Source: an uncultured Lachnospiraceae bacterium
GTDB taxonomy: Bacteria > Bacillota > Clostridia > Lachnospirales > Lachnospiraceae
Direction of reading: 5' to 3'
Assembly: GCA_947089905.1 (NCBI GenBank)
Contig: CAMUMG010000001.1
Coordinates: forward strand, 1-64,000
DNA: 64,000 bases
The first letter of the stretch is position 1. Every line of letters starts with the position of its first letter. This document shows, in pieces, positions 16,832 to 26,767 of this stretch. The notes beneath the pieces are model-generated. The model made no database searches. It was not told the DNA's origin and was given only the letters and a program-made list of their open reading frames with translations. The translations under genes and the position numbers were made by a program.

Positions 16832-18529
16832 ATGTTTAAGCAAATGAAATTAAGAAAAAAGTTAATGGTTTCTTTTATTTTTATTACTATTCTTGCAAGT
16901 ATTTCAGGAATCATAAGTACAATTATCAATAAGGTAATTGATAACAAATATTCAAATGCACTAATTCAATATGGATTTTCTCAAGGGACGATAGGGGAGT
17001 TATTTGCTACATTAGGACAGATAGATGGAAGTGTTCATGATACAATTAGTTTTTCTTCTGAGGAGCATCAAAAGGCAGCAGAAAACAATTATACAGAACA
17101 AATAAAAAAGGTAGACTCCTATTTTTCTTCTATTAATGAATCTATAAAAGAACAAACAGAAAAAAATTATTATAATATAGCATGGGATTCTTGGAAGGAG
17201 TATAAAACACTTTCCGAAGAATTAATGAAAAAGGGAGATACATCAGATATTGAAGCGATACATCAAGTTCAACAAGAAATAGTAGATAAATTAGATCCTC
17301 TTTATAACAAGCTGTTTAATGCTATGACAGATTTGATGGATACAAAAGTAAGTAAAGGGAATGAATTAAGTATACAACTTACAAATTTTTCTTTCATAGT
17401 TATGATAATTACTGTAGTAGTAATTGTAATTGCAATAATAATAGGAATTCTTTTTAGTCAAAAGATTGCAAATATGATTGCTGATCCTATTGCTGCCTGT
17501 TCAAAACGTTTACTTCAATTAGCAGAGGGAAATTTAACAGATACTGTTCCTACCATAGAAAATAAAGATGAAATAGGAGAGTTAGCAGATGCAACTAGAG
17601 AAATTGTATCACGTCTTTCTAGGATTATTTCAGATGAAGAGTATTTATTAACAGAGATGGCAGATGGGAATTTTAATCTTACATCAAAAGAACGAAGTGC
17701 GTATCAAGGAGACTTTAAACCAATTTTAGATTCTCTTGCAGGTATTAATAGAAGATTAGATGGTGCATTAAAAGAGATTAGAGGTTCTTCTAATCAGGTG
17801 GCAATTGCTTCTTCCCAAATGGCACAGAGTGCAAATTCCTTGGCAGAAGGAGCAACGGATCAGGCAAGTTCAATTGAGGAGCTCCTTGCTACAGTTACAG
17901 ATGTAACAAGTCAGGTAGAGGAAAATGCAAAGGCTGCTACACAGGCGAGTGCAAAAGCAGGAGAGATTGGAGATAAGGCAGAAATCAGCAATCAACAGAT
18001 GGAAAAGATGACACAGGCAATGAATAAAATGAATGAAACTTCCAAACAGATTGCAGTAATTATTAATACAATAGAGGCAATTTCCTCTCAAACAAATCTC
18101 CTTTCTTTAAATGCTTCTATTGAAGCGGCAAGAGCAGGAGAAGCGGGAAAGGGATTTGCAGTAGTAGCCAGTGAAATTGGTGATTTGGCAAGTCAGAGTG
18201 CCGAGGCAGCAAGTAATACCAGACGACTAATTGAAGCTTCTATTTCCGAAGTGCAAAGTGGTACAGATATTGCAGTCAATACAGCAGAGGCATTACAATC
18301 TGTTACAGAAGGAATTGTTGAAATTGTAAGCATTGTAGAATCTGTAAAAGTGGCCTCTCATCATCAGGCAGAAGCAATGGAACAATTAAATCGGGGAATT
18401 GAACAAATTTCAGGTATAATTCAAAGCAATTCTGCGGCTGCACAGGAAAGCTCTGCTACTAGTGAGGAGCTTTCAGCACAGGCGGAAAATCTGGATCAAC
18501 AGCTTTCTAAATTCCGATTACGCAGTTAA
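16832..18529 (+). CDS. Methyl-accepting chemotaxis protein (565 aa)
   Basis: A short cytoplasmic N-terminus and membrane segment (about 12-33) precede a roughly 150-residue helical extracellular domain of the four-helix-bundle type. A second membrane segment (about 190-215), a HAMP domain and a long signalling coiled coil follow. The hairpin tip has [30 protein letters not shown], shortened here to its core EAARAGE. The protein couples ligand binding to CheA through CheW. The start at 16832 is chosen because GAGGGGGAG lies 8 bp upstream. The ligand is not predictable. Confidence 0.93.
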   Translation: MFKQMKLRKKLMVSFIFITILASISGIISTIINKVIDNKYSNALIQYGFSQGTIGELFATLGQIDGSVHDTISFSSEEHQKAAENNYTEQIKKVDSYFSSINESIKEQTEKNYYNIAWDSWKEYKTLSEELMKKGDTSDIEAIHQVQQEIVDKLDPLYNKLFNAMTDLMDTKVSKGNELSIQLTNFSFIVMIITVVVIVIAIIIGILFSQKIANMIADPIAACSKRLLQLAEGNLTDTVPTIENKDEIGELADATREIVSRLSRIISDEEYLLTEMADGNFNLTSKERSAYQGDFKPILDSLAGINRRLDGALKEIRGSSNQVAIASSQMAQSANSLAEGATDQASSIEELLATVTDVTSQVEENAKAATQASAKAGEIGDKAEISNQQMEKMTQAMNKMNETSKQIAVIINTIEAISSQTNLLSLNASIEAARAGEAGKGFAVVASEIGDLASQSAEAASNTRRLIEASISEVQSGTDIAVNTAEALQSVTEGIVEIVSIVESVKVASHHQAEAMEQLNRGIEQISGIIQSNSAAAQESSATSEELSAQAENLDQQLSKFRLRS

Positions 18530-18563
18530 TTATAAAATAGTAAAGATAAGGAATCTATTATAA

Positions 18564-19268
18564 ATGAAGATAAAATATAAAAAATTAAAAAAAGATAATA
18601 TATCTCCAGAACTATTTCAGTCTTTTGATAGACATCAGGAAGTAACACATTGTTATCGAAAAGAAGAGGGAAAATGGGTCATAAAAGAGATTCCTTTTGT
18701 AGAGGAATGGGGAGAAGAGGAAATAAAAGAATTGGTAAAATGTCTGAAAAATACTTTGGATACTGGGGGAAAAGTATGGGGAGCATTTGTAAAAGGAGTT
18801 TGTATTGGATTTACCTCTGTTGAAGCAGAACGATTTGGAACAGACAGAGGTTATGTAGAGTTAAGTTGTATTCATATTTCCAATGGATACAGAAGACATG
18901 GAATTGGAAAACATCTATTTTCTCTCGCGTGTTATAGTGCACAGTGGTTAGGTGCAAAACGCCTCTATATTTCTTCCCACTCTGCAATAGAAACACAGGC
19001 GTTTTATAAAGCTATGGGATGTATAGAAGCAAAGGAATATAAAAAGGAAGCGGTAGAAAAAGAACCATGTGATTGTCAGTTAGAATATCAATTACATGGT
19101 CTAAGGGCATATCGGGGAATGTTTTTATTGCTTGGTATATTAGCTGGAGGTTTTTATGGAAATGTAGTTTTAAAAAGAACAATTTTAGGAACTATTGTGG
19201 GCGTCTGTTTTGCGTTGTTTTTTTACCACTTTCTTAATGCAAAAGAAATACGTTCTTTAAAAAAATAA
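18564..19268 (+). CDS. GNAT acetyltransferase fused to two membrane segments (234 aa)
   Basis: The N-terminal 165 residues form a GNAT fold with the acetyl-CoA loop motif NGYRRHGIGKHLF (Q/R-x-x-G-x-G/A type) and the strand-4 segment VELSCIHIS. The C-terminus has two hydrophobic segments (about 186-203 and 208-226) and a short basic tail. This would tether the enzyme to the inner face of the membrane. Only a weak AAGGAA stands upstream of the ATG, so translation may be low. The substrate is unknown. It follows the chemoreceptor by 34 bp and ends in a strong terminator, so the two may share a transcript. Confidence 0.8.
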   Translation: MKIKYKKLKKDNISPELFQSFDRHQEVTHCYRKEEGKWVIKEIPFVEEWGEEEIKELVKCLKNTLDTGGKVWGAFVKGVCIGFTSVEAERFGTDRGYVELSCIHISNGYRRHGIGKHLFSLACYSAQWLGAKRLYISSHSAIETQAFYKAMGCIEAKEYKKEAVEKEPCDCQLEYQLHGLRAYRGMFLLLGILAGGFYGNVVLKRTILGTIVGVCFALFFYHFLNAKEIRSLKK

Positions 19269-19272
19269 GAAG

Positions 19273-19316
19273 AGTTGTTGCAAAATAAAAATCTATTTTG
19301 CAACAACTTTTTTTTA
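19273..19316. terminator. Strong bidirectional terminator between the GNAT gene and trkH
   Basis: A perfect 15-bp stem (19273-19287 with 19294-19308) is followed by eight Ts on the plus strand and flanked by an A-rich run that serves the minus strand. Confidence 0.9.
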
Positions 19317-20753
19317 TTTTCTCCATGTTCTAGGTGTAATTAAAAGTAACATAGGAAAAATTTCTAATCGTCCTGCTAACATATCAAAAATGAGAACTAA
19401 TTTTTCTCCATTCGAAAACATAGAAAAGTTTCCAGCAGGGCCCACTAAATTAAGTCCCGGTCCAATATTATTTAAAGTGGCAGCTACAGCAGTAAAATTT
19501 GTTGTAAAATCAAATCCATTTAGACTAAGAAGCAATAAAGAGGTAATAAAGATCATAATATATGCCATTAAATAGGCATTAGCAGAACGAATTACTTCAT
19601 GTTCTATTTTTTTTCCATCCATTTTTAAGATTTTAACACTTCTTGGGTGAATTAAATAGGATAATTCTTTTCCGACACATTTAAAGTATATAATAAAGCG
19701 AGATATCTTCATACCTCCACCAGTACTACCTGCACAAGCACCAATAAACATAATCAAAATGATAAGACTTCTGGAAAACTCAGGCCATGTATTATAGTCA
19801 AGTGTAGAATATCCAGTAGTTGTCATAACAGATGCTACTTGAAAGGCAGCATGATGAAAAGTTTCAAAAAAATGTCCTTGAGAAGCAGCGACATTACAAG
19901 TAATTAATAGAACAGTTACAGTATAAATAATAAAGTACCAACGGACTTCCTCCATCTGAAATGCCTCTTTGGTTCTTCGCATCAGCAAGAAGAAATAGAG
20001 AGTAAAATTTACACCACTAAGTAACATAAAAATTGTAATAACAGATTGAATATAGTGGCTATAAGAACTAATACTACTATTTAAAAGACCAAAGCCTCCT
20101 GTACCAGCTGTCCCAAAGGATAGACATAGTGCATCAAATACAGACATTCTTCCAAATAGGAGAAGAATGACCTCTAAAAGTGTAATTGCAATATAAATAC
20201 CATAAAGATAAACAGCAGTTGTACGAAGTTTTGGAACTAATTTACTAACAGAAGGACCAGGACTTTCTGCTCTCATTAAATGAAGATTTTCTCCTCCTCC
20301 ACCCATTGGCAAAATAGCAAGCATAAAAACAAGTACTCCCATACCGCCAAACCAGTGAGAAAAACTTCGCCAAAACAGCATACATTTAGATAGATGTTCT
20401 ACATCTGTTAAAATACTTGCTCCTGTTGTAGTAAAACCAGAAACAATTTCAAATAAGGCGTCTAAAAAAGAGGGAATTTCCTTACTAAAATAAAAGGGAA
20501 GACAACCAAGTATACTAATTGCAATCCAACTGATAGCAACTGTAAGAAATCCATCTCTTGCATAAAAGGCACTATGATTTGGTCGTTTTATAGTTAATAA
20601 CTGTCCTAGAAAAATTCCAATTAAAGAACAGAAAACAAAAGTAAGTCCAGAAGATTCCCGATAACAGACGGCAACAAATAAAGGAAACAGCATAACAAAA
20701 CCCTCTAATTTTAAAATCCAGCCAATAATATATAGAATATTTTTATGGTTCAC
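19314..20753 (-). CDS. trkH: TrkH/KtrB-family potassium transporter, membrane subunit (479 aa)
   Basis: Many hydrophobic segments are arranged as four membrane-pore-membrane repeats. The filter segments are visible as TTTGAS, GTAGTGGFG, TTTGYS and NNIGPG, each contributing the filter glycine. The protein moves potassium inward, gated by the cytoplasmic TrkA subunit encoded directly upstream on the same strand (28 bp gap). Length and motifs fit TrkH of Firmicutes. The stop codon lies inside the shared terminator region. Confidence 0.93.
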   Translation of the reverse strand: MNHKNILYIIGWILKLEGFVMLFPLFVAVCYRESSGLTFVFCSLIGIFLGQLLTIKRPNHSAFYARDGFLTVAISWIAISILGCLPFYFSKEIPSFLDALFEIVSGFTTTGASILTDVEHLSKCMLFWRSFSHWFGGMGVLVFMLAILPMGGGGENLHLMRAESPGPSVSKLVPKLRTTAVYLYGIYIAITLLEVILLLFGRMSVFDALCLSFGTAGTGGFGLLNSSISSYSHYIQSVITIFMLLSGVNFTLYFFLLMRRTKEAFQMEEVRWYFIIYTVTVLLITCNVAASQGHFFETFHHAAFQVASVMTTTGYSTLDYNTWPEFSRSLIILIMFIGACAGSTGGGMKISRFIIYFKCVGKELSYLIHPRSVKILKMDGKKIEHEVIRSANAYLMAYIMIFITSLLLLSLNGFDFTTNFTAVAATLNNIGPGLNLVGPAGNFSMFSNGEKLVLIFDMLAGRLEIFPMLLLITPRTWRK

Positions 20754-20781
20754 CTAAATCCCTCCTTTCTTTTGTTATGTT

Positions 20782-22137
20782 TTATGCTAAAATATCTAAA
20801 ATGTCATCCATTCCCTTTTGTGTAGTAACAATAACAACAGAATCTCCAACTTGAATCATATCCTGACCAGAAGGAATAATAATTTTTCCATAACGAAGAA
20901 TATTACAAAGCAAAACATTTTCTTTCGTTTTTAATTTAGCAAGTGGAATTCCTGTTACTTTAGACTCTTCTTTTACAATAAATTCTACGGCTTCTACTCG
21001 ATTATCCATCAATCGATAAACCGTTTCTACATTACTTCCAACCGAGTTTTGCATAGAACGGACATATTGAATAATATATTCGGCTGTTAAATATTTTGGA
21101 CTGATAATACTGCCGATTGGAATTTCATTAATAACATTTTCAAATGAAATTTTGTTGATTTTTGTAATTAATTTTGCTGAAGAAACTTTATGGGCATATA
21201 AAGAGAGCATAATATTTTCTTCATCATAATTTGTCAGAGAAACAAATGCGTCCATCTGATGAAGACCTTCTTCATGTAGTAAAATTTCATTTGACGCATC
21301 TCCTCTGATAATAGTGGCATCTGGAAGAAGTTCACTAAGTTCTTCACTGCGTTCTTGATTGAGTTCGATAATTTTGACTGAGATTTTTGCTGAAAGAAGC
21401 TGACGTGCCAAATAATATGCGATGGTACCACCACCGGCAATCATGACATTTTTAATTACCTTTGTTGTTAATCCGAGTTTAGAAAAAAGACTGTTCATCC
21501 GGTAGGGGGGAATAATAATAGAAACACTGTCACCTTCATGAAGAACGGTATTTCCGTTTGGAATAATTAAAGAATGATCGACACGTTCTACAACGCAGAT
21601 CAAAAGATTAGGACCATATTTGGCAGCATCACTAAGTTTTAGATTGTGCCAACAAGAACCAGAAGGAATTGTAAAATGAACAAGATTGATTTTACCCTTT
21701 GCAAAAGTATCTAATTCCAAAGCAGAAGGAACTTGAATAAGATGCAAAATTTTAGAGGCTGCTGCAAGTTCAGGATTGATTGCTAAAGAAAGTCCTAATT
21801 CCTCTTTGATAAATCCAATTTCTGCATAATATTCAGGATTTCGGACTCTTGCAATCGTATGACAATTTCCGGCTTTTTTTGCAATTAAACAGCATAAAAG
21901 ATTGATTTCGTCTTGATTTGTAACTGCGATAAAAAGATCAGCATCCTTAACTCCTGCCTCTTGTTGGATTAGATAACTGGTAGCATTACCACAGATTCCA
22001 ATTACATCGATTCGTTCAGAAATACTTTTTAATTTTTCACTCTGCTTATCAATCAATGTGATTTCATGTTTTTCTTCTAAAAGCTGCTCGGCAAGTGTAT
22101 ATCCAACTTTGCCGCAGCCTGCAATAATAATCTTCAT
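20782..22137 (-). CDS. trkA: Potassium uptake regulator TrkA, two RCK units (451 aa)
   Basis: Two tandem RCK-N Rossmann domains are visible: MKIIIAGCGKVGYTLAEQL at the start and VMIAGGGTIAYYLARQLL near 235. Each is followed by an RCK-C (TrkA-C) domain of about 80 residues. TrkA binds nucleotides (NAD(H), ATP/ADP) and gates TrkH. The gene is first in the trkA-trkH operon. No cyclic-di-AMP sensing can be judged by eye. Confidence 0.93.
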   Translation of the reverse strand: MKIIIAGCGKVGYTLAEQLLEEKHEITLIDKQSEKLKSISERIDVIGICGNATSYLIQQEAGVKDADLFIAVTNQDEINLLCCLIAKKAGNCHTIARVRNPEYYAEIGFIKEELGLSLAINPELAAASKILHLIQVPSALELDTFAKGKINLVHFTIPSGSCWHNLKLSDAAKYGPNLLICVVERVDHSLIIPNGNTVLHEGDSVSIIIPPYRMNSLFSKLGLTTKVIKNVMIAGGGTIAYYLARQLLSAKISVKIIELNQERSEELSELLPDATIIRGDASNEILLHEEGLHQMDAFVSLTNYDEENIMLSLYAHKVSSAKLITKINKISFENVINEIPIGSIISPKYLTAEYIIQYVRSMQNSVGSNVETVYRLMDNRVEAVEFIVKEESKVTGIPLAKLKTKENVLLCNILRYGKIIIPSGQDMIQVGDSVVIVTTQKGMDDILDILA

Positions 22138-22290
22138 AATAATTAACCTCTAATTCAATTATTAATTGGCTGTTGCCGGAATCTATTCTACAACATTTTT
22201 GAAGAAATGTATATATTAATTTTTAATTAAAAAATAGGATAGCACAGGTTAAAAAGATTTGTTATAATAAATAGAAAGAAAGGAGAAAGT

Positions 22291-22665
22291 ATGCAGCAAA
22301 AGTTAATATTATTTTATGAGATTGAAAAAGAAAAATTAGATAGGATAGAACAAATATGTAAGAAGTTAAATTTTAAAACAAAAAAGGTGGCGAAAGCATT
22401 TTATTTAGAAAAAATAGGATTCTTAGTTTCTTTTCCGGGATGGAAAAAGCAGGGAATACGTTATGAAAAAGAAGGATTTAAAGAGGAAATGATAGTATTT
22501 TCAGGGTTGGATTCTAATGATTTAGATAAGTTTTTAGATCAGTATCAAAAAGAAGGCTTAGAACCCATTACCCTAAAGGCAGTTGTTACAGAGTATAATA
22601 AATCATGGACGTCAGTAGAATTATTTCAAGAGTTACAAAGAGAACGAAAACAAGTTAATCAGTAG
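22291..22665 (+). CDS. DUF3783-family protein (124 aa)
   Basis: The protein has an N-terminal half with a short alpha/beta region and a C-terminal block EEMIVFSGLDSNDLDKFLD...PITLKAVVTEYNKSW, which matches the DUF3783 family as I remember it. No function is established for this family. A TATAAT element (22263-22268) and AAAGGAGAAAGT lie before the ATG. The gene ends convergent with the dehydrogenase gene, overlapping it by 11 bp. Confidence 0.8.
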   Translation: MQQKLILFYEIEKEKLDRIEQICKKLNFKTKKVAKAFYLEKIGFLVSFPGWKKQGIRYEKEGFKEEMIVFSGLDSNDLDKFLDQYQKEGLEPITLKAVVTEYNKSWTSVELFQELQRERKQVNQ

Positions 22666-23362
22666 ATTTTCGTTGAATTTGATGTTTTTGAGGCTGAATG
22701 GTAATTTCACGAAGAAGTGCACCTGTTCGAAAGTTTAGTGCAGTATGTAGAACTTGTGCAATTTCTTCTGGAAATAAATAGGTATCGAAAGATTGCCCCT
22801 CCTTAAAATTAGAATTTCGATAAAATTCTGATTTAGTTATATCAGGATGTAGTGTAATCACACGAACTCCATATTTACGAACTTCTTCAAAAAGACTAGA
22901 AGAAAAGTTGGAAAGCCCTGCTTTTGTCGCTCCATAGGCACAGCCATGCGTGTTCGTTTTTTGTGCAGTAACAGAAGAGATCATAACAATGGTTCCCTGA
23001 TTTTGTTTAAGCTGTCGTAAAAAAAGGTTAGTTAAAAGCATAGGAATTTCGAGATTTACTGTAACAAGTTCATGAATCTTTCTAGGGTTTAATTCCTCAT
23101 GAGGACCAAAATATCCAACTCCTGCACAATTAATCAATAAAGAGAAAGAATAATTCTTTTTTAGTTCAAAAAGATTAGAAATAAGATGCTTAGAGTCTGT
23201 TAAATCGAAGGAAAAAGGAAAAAAGTTTGTATTCTTCGTAAGATCAGAAACTTTATCAAAATCGCGACCAATTCCACAGATCTGATATCCGTCTTTTAAT
23301 AACATCCGACAAATTGCTGTTCCAATTCCAGAACTGGCTCCGGTAACAAGTGCTGTATTCAT
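22655..23362 (-). CDS. Short-chain dehydrogenase/reductase (235 aa)
   Basis: A classical SDR is visible: cofactor motif TGASSGIG (about 7-14), NCAGVG, the catalytic serine in MISSVTA and the Y-x-x-x-K pair in YGATKAG. It reduces or oxidises a hydroxyl/carbonyl with NAD(P); the substrate is unknown. The start at 23362 follows AAAGGGGATTTTT and matches the family, whereas the longer frame to 23446 runs into the upstream gene. It follows the radical SAM gene by 25 bp in what looks like a three-gene operon with a nucleosidase. Confidence 0.9.
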   Translation of the reverse strand: MNTALVTGASSGIGTAICRMLLKDGYQICGIGRDFDKVSDLTKNTNFFPFSFDLTDSKHLISNLFELKKNYSFSLLINCAGVGYFGPHEELNPRKIHELVTVNLEIPMLLTNLFLRQLKQNQGTIVMISSVTAQKTNTHGCAYGATKAGLSNFSSSLFEEVRKYGVRVITLHPDITKSEFYRNSNFKEGQSFDTYLFPEEIAQVLHTALNFRTGALLREITIQPQKHQIQRKSTD

Positions 23363-23387
23363 AAAAATCCCCTTTCTATAGATAATT

Positions 23388-24461
23388 TTAATAAGCATTT
23401 TCCCACAGATAGAACTTAGAGGTTGGAAGATATCCGTCAAACGCATCCAATACAGTATGGATTAATTCCTGTTCTATGCTTTTAGGATAAGAAAAGACAC
23501 CATGATTTAATTCATAGGGAAACTGTAGTACAAAACTATAAGGACGTTGTTTTCTCATCCGTTTTAAGTATTCTTTGGAAACACGAAAGGTTCCAAGACT
23601 GATATCTTTAATTTGTTCTGGAAGTAGATTTTGTTTAATCAGATCAATCAGTGCTTTATATGCGGTTTTATATTCTGGTACATAAATTAGGGGATCCAGA
23701 CAAATCCTAACAGGAAATCCAGCCAAAGAAACCGTTTTTGCTGCTTTTAATCTCGCTAATAAAGATCCGGTATTATGTTCTAAAGTTTTTTGTATAAGAT
23801 CCAATGAAAGAGTAAATGCAAAGATAAATCGCTGCTTTAGAGAGAGGAGAATGTTTTCTGGCAATTTTTTTGCAACATCAAGTACAGAGAGAAAATTTGG
23901 ATTATATCCACATTTTGTCCTAAGTTCAATACAAAGATCTTTTTGACCAGCAGTAAAAGTAAGCCAATGAGCACAATAAGATAAAATTTTTTCCATTGCT
24001 AAAAGATCAGAGTCATAGGAAATACAAAGATAGACAGGATGAATTGTCAAAAGTCGTTTTGTTTCTTCAAAAATTTCCTCTAAATTTACAAAAACAACAG
24101 GATTTGCGGACGGATACATTCCTTGAAGATAGCAATATTCACAATCAAACATACAGTTCATAAGACAAGAAGTATAATAAAAATGTTGATTCCCAAAACT
24201 TTGACACACAGGTGCTCCACAGTAGAGAAAAGGAGCTTCTTTACAGGCTAAAAACAGAGCGGGAAATTGTTTTTGAGCAATAAAATTTTGATGTCCACGA
24301 TGAAATAAGGATTGATAATGATCAATTTTAATCTGTTTAGTATTAGGAAAGTGCGAGAGAATTTGCTCAGTTCTTGAAAATGAAAACGCCCTTTCTTCAA
24401 TATAAATATGATGAAACAAATTCTTTGGAGTATTGAAAAATAAATTGTCGGAATCGTTCAA
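23388..24461 (-). CDS. Spore photoproduct lyase-like radical SAM protein (357 aa)
   Basis: The cluster motif C-MFD-C-EY-C (C-x3-C-x2-C) sits within CMFDCEYCYLQGMYPSAN, the signature region of the SPL family. Upstream are APVCQSFGNQHFYYTSC and HRGHQNFIAQK, also family markers. SPL repairs the UV-induced spore photoproduct in DNA of germinating spores; relatives may act elsewhere. The start is assigned to a TTG at 24461 because GGGAGGTG lies 6 bp upstream and no ATG is suitable. This makes it overlap the upstream nucleosidase gene by 65 bp. Its neighbours suggest it may handle a nucleoside-type substrate, an inference only. Confidence 0.85.
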   Translation of the reverse strand: MNDSDNLFFNTPKNLFHHIYIEERAFSFSRTEQILSHFPNTKQIKIDHYQSLFHRGHQNFIAQKQFPALFLACKEAPFLYCGAPVCQSFGNQHFYYTSCLMNCMFDCEYCYLQGMYPSANPVVFVNLEEIFEETKRLLTIHPVYLCISYDSDLLAMEKILSYCAHWLTFTAGQKDLCIELRTKCGYNPNFLSVLDVAKKLPENILLSLKQRFIFAFTLSLDLIQKTLEHNTGSLLARLKAAKTVSLAGFPVRICLDPLIYVPEYKTAYKALIDLIKQNLLPEQIKDISLGTFRVSKEYLKRMRKQRPYSFVLQFPYELNHGVFSYPKSIEQELIHTVLDAFDGYLPTSKFYLWENAY

Positions 24462-25290
24462 GAATTTCACCTCCCTTTTGTTTAATATGTAACAGATTAT
24501 ATTCTTCCTTAAAAATTTCAAGTTGTCTATAACATATATCCATAGAAATTCCCAATGTTTTTGCATATCGTAAAAGTTGTTTGAGTTGTTCCGTTCTTGT
24601 CACTGAAAAAGAAAACGTATCAGAAAAAAATGCAGTGTTTTTTTCCTCTTCTTCTGAAAAAAGCATATGAATTGGTCTGTTTGAAATAAATTTTTGTTGT
24701 TGTATTTTTAAAGAATCTAAAAAGGTAAGAATAGAAGGCAGACATTGTTTCATTAACTTGGAAACTTCAGAGGTTGTAACCTGTTTTGGAGTTAAAGGAT
24801 CAGAAACAATTTTTAAAAATAACATTTGATGTTGTTGTAAAAAGGTCATACCAGCCTGATAAAGACTTGAAGCTTCCATATCAAATAATAGTGGAAAAGA
24901 TGATATATTGCTAAATTCAACTAAAAAAGGAGAAGTGATAAGAGATGCTTCTAAAAAAGGATGAGAATACAAAATGTCCGGATAAAAAATACGATGAGTT
25001 GTCTGTTCCGTTATCTGATTACAGATAAAACAAGTTCCATATACTATTTCTTTATCATTACATCCACATACTCCAATATTTAAGTAGAGATCTTCTTTTG
25101 TTGGAGGGATTTTTGTAAGTAGATGTGTCAACGCTATAGCAGAAGAAATATTACCTGTTCCAGTAATCAACAGTCTTATATCTGAACCTGAAAAAAGTTG
25201 AAACTGTGAAAAGGAAGAGTCTTTTTTTAAATTTTGTTTTTCAATCAAAGCTTCTGCCTCTTGATAAAATGAAGTAAGAAGTGTGATCAT
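24397..25290 (-). CDS. Nucleoside phosphorylase/nucleosidase-family protein (297 aa)
   Basis: The first 190 residues follow the PNP/MTAN fold: RLLITGTGNISSAIA, LYLNIGVCG, FDMEASSLYQAG (substrate-binding Met-Glu pair) and a catalytic aspartate in KIVSDPL. These are shared with methylthioadenosine/S-adenosylhomocysteine and futalosine nucleosidases. About 100 extra C-terminal residues have no match I recognise and hold a helical region ending in the overlap with the radical SAM gene. It heads a nucleosidase-SPL-SDR operon. Since radical SAM enzymes release 5'-deoxyadenosine, clearing that product is a reasonable proposed role. Confidence 0.75.
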   Translation of the reverse strand: MITLLTSFYQEAEALIEKQNLKKDSSFSQFQLFSGSDIRLLITGTGNISSAIALTHLLTKIPPTKEDLYLNIGVCGCNDKEIVYGTCFICNQITEQTTHRIFYPDILYSHPFLEASLITSPFLVEFSNISSFPLLFDMEASSLYQAGMTFLQQHQMLFLKIVSDPLTPKQVTTSEVSKLMKQCLPSILTFLDSLKIQQQKFISNRPIHMLFSEEEEKNTAFFSDTFSFSVTRTEQLKQLLRYAKTLGISMDICYRQLEIFKEEYNLLHIKQKGGEILERFRQFIFQYSKEFVSSYLY

Positions 25291-25321
25291 ACTATCCTCT
25301 TTCTAAAATGAATACTGAGAA

Positions 25322-25377
25322 AGAGCACAGCCAAAGACAAACTCTTTCATTGGTCTTTTGTGGTGTGCTCTATTTTA
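25322..25377 (-). terminator. Terminator after argG
   Basis: An 8-bp outer stem (25371-25364 with 25329-25322, read on the minus strand) with partial inner pairing precedes a T-rich stretch. Confidence 0.55.
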
Positions 25378-25382
25378 GTGTA

Positions 25383-26612
25383 TTATTTTTCTGAATTTTC
25401 TTTTTGACTTGCCAACATCATTGCACGTACCTTTAATGGAAGTCCAAATAGGTTGATAAAGCCTTCTGCATCATGGTGATCATAGAGTTCTCCAGTTGTA
25501 AAGGATGCAATACTTTCGTTATATAGAGAATATGGAGAAATAGTACCCTGTTTTATAATATTTCCTTTATATAGTTTTATCTTTACTTCACCTGTGACAT
25601 ATTCTTGTGTAGATTCTACAAATGCCTGTAAAGCTTGCCGAAGTGGAGTAAACCATTTTCCTTCATAGACGATATCCGCAAATTTATTGGCAATTCCCTT
25701 TTTATAAGAAAGAGTATCTCTATCTAAAATAAGTTCTTCTAATTGATCATGTGCTTCCATTAAAATTGTTCCACCTGGTGTTTCATAAACTCCACGAGAT
25801 TTCATACCAACAACACGATTCTCAACAATATCAACAATACCAATACCATGTTTTCCGCCCAATGTATTTAATTTAGTAATAATCTCAGAAGCTTTCATTT
25901 TTTCTCCATTTAAAGCAACAGGAGTTCCCTTTTCAAAGGTTAAGGAAATCGTTTCACCTTCCTGTGGAGCTTTTTCAGGAGTAACCCCAAGAACCAGTAA
26001 ATGATCATAATTTGGAGCATTTGCCGGATCTTCTAACTCTAATCCCTCATGACTGATGTGCCATAAATTGCGGTCACGGCTGTAGCTGTGGCTGGCGTCG
26101 AACGGAAGATCAATATTGTGGGCTTTACAATAGGCGATCTCTTCTTCACGGGAGTTCATTTTCCAAGTTTCATTACATCTCCAAGGTGCGATAATTTTTA
26201 AATCAGGGGCTAATGCTTTAATTCCAAGTTCAAAGCGAACCTGATCGTTTCCCTTTCCTGTAGCACCATGACAAATAGCAGATGCCCCTTCTTTTCTTGC
26301 AACTTCTACTAATTTTTTTGCAATGACAGGACGTGCCATAGAAGTTCCAAGCAGGTATTTATGTTCATATACAGCACCTGCCTTTACACAAGGAATCACA
26401 TAGTCATCTACAAATTCATCAGTCAGATGTTCAATATAGAGTTTAGAAGCACCAGAGAGCTTTGCACGTTCTTCTAAACCATCTAGTTCATTCCCCTGTC
26501 CTACATCAATACAGCAGCAAATAACTTCGTAGTCATAGTTTTCTTTTAACCACGGAATAATTGCGGTGGTATCTAATCCGCCTGAATATGCCAAAATTAC
26601 TTTTTCTTTCAT
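25383..26612 (-). CDS. argG: Argininosuccinate synthase (409 aa)
   Basis: The enzyme joins citrulline and aspartate using ATP to make argininosuccinate. The ATP-pyrophosphatase P-loop [10 protein letters not shown] (about 8-17) is at the N-terminus, followed by [15 protein letters not shown] and [16 protein letters not shown], all strong family markers. The length is typical. AAAAAGGAGAATGTAGA precedes the ATG. It is transcribed alone and opposite to the argC operon; argH is not in the window. The promoter is at 26645-26673. Confidence 0.97.
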   Translation of the reverse strand: MKEKVILAYSGGLDTTAIIPWLKENYDYEVICCCIDVGQGNELDGLEERAKLSGASKLYIEHLTDEFVDDYVIPCVKAGAVYEHKYLLGTSMARPVIAKKLVEVARKEGASAICHGATGKGNDQVRFELGIKALAPDLKIIAPWRCNETWKMNSREEEIAYCKAHNIDLPFDASHSYSRDRNLWHISHEGLELEDPANAPNYDHLLVLGVTPEKAPQEGETISLTFEKGTPVALNGEKMKASEIITKLNTLGGKHGIGIVDIVENRVVGMKSRGVYETPGGTILMEAHDQLEELILDRDTLSYKKGIANKFADIVYEGKWFTPLRQALQAFVESTQEYVTGEVKIKLYKGNIIKQGTISPYSLYNESIASFTTGELYDHHDAEGFINLFGLPLKVRAMMLASQKENSEK

Positions 26613-26644
26613 ATTCTACATTCTCCTTTTTATATAATGTTATA

Positions 26645-26673
26645 AATATACATCATATTGAACAAAGATGCAA
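26645..26673 (-). promoter_or_regulatory. argG promoter
   Basis: On the minus strand TTGCAT (26673-26668) and TATATT (26650-26645) are 17 bp apart. The -10 region reads GATGTATATTTATAA, similar to the argC -10 region. Confidence 0.65.
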
Positions 26674-26695
26674 GAAGAATTTTTTCTGATTGTGC

Positions 26696-26724
26696 TTGAG
26701 TTTCCAAACATAGAATGGTATACT
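26696..26724 (+). promoter_or_regulatory. maf promoter
   Basis: TTGAGT (26696-26701) and TATACT (26719-26724) are 17 bp apart, about 43 bp before the maf start codon. Confidence 0.7.
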
Positions 26725-26767
26725 TGACAAGAATCAAAAAAGATAGTGATAAATAGAAAGGAAAGTT

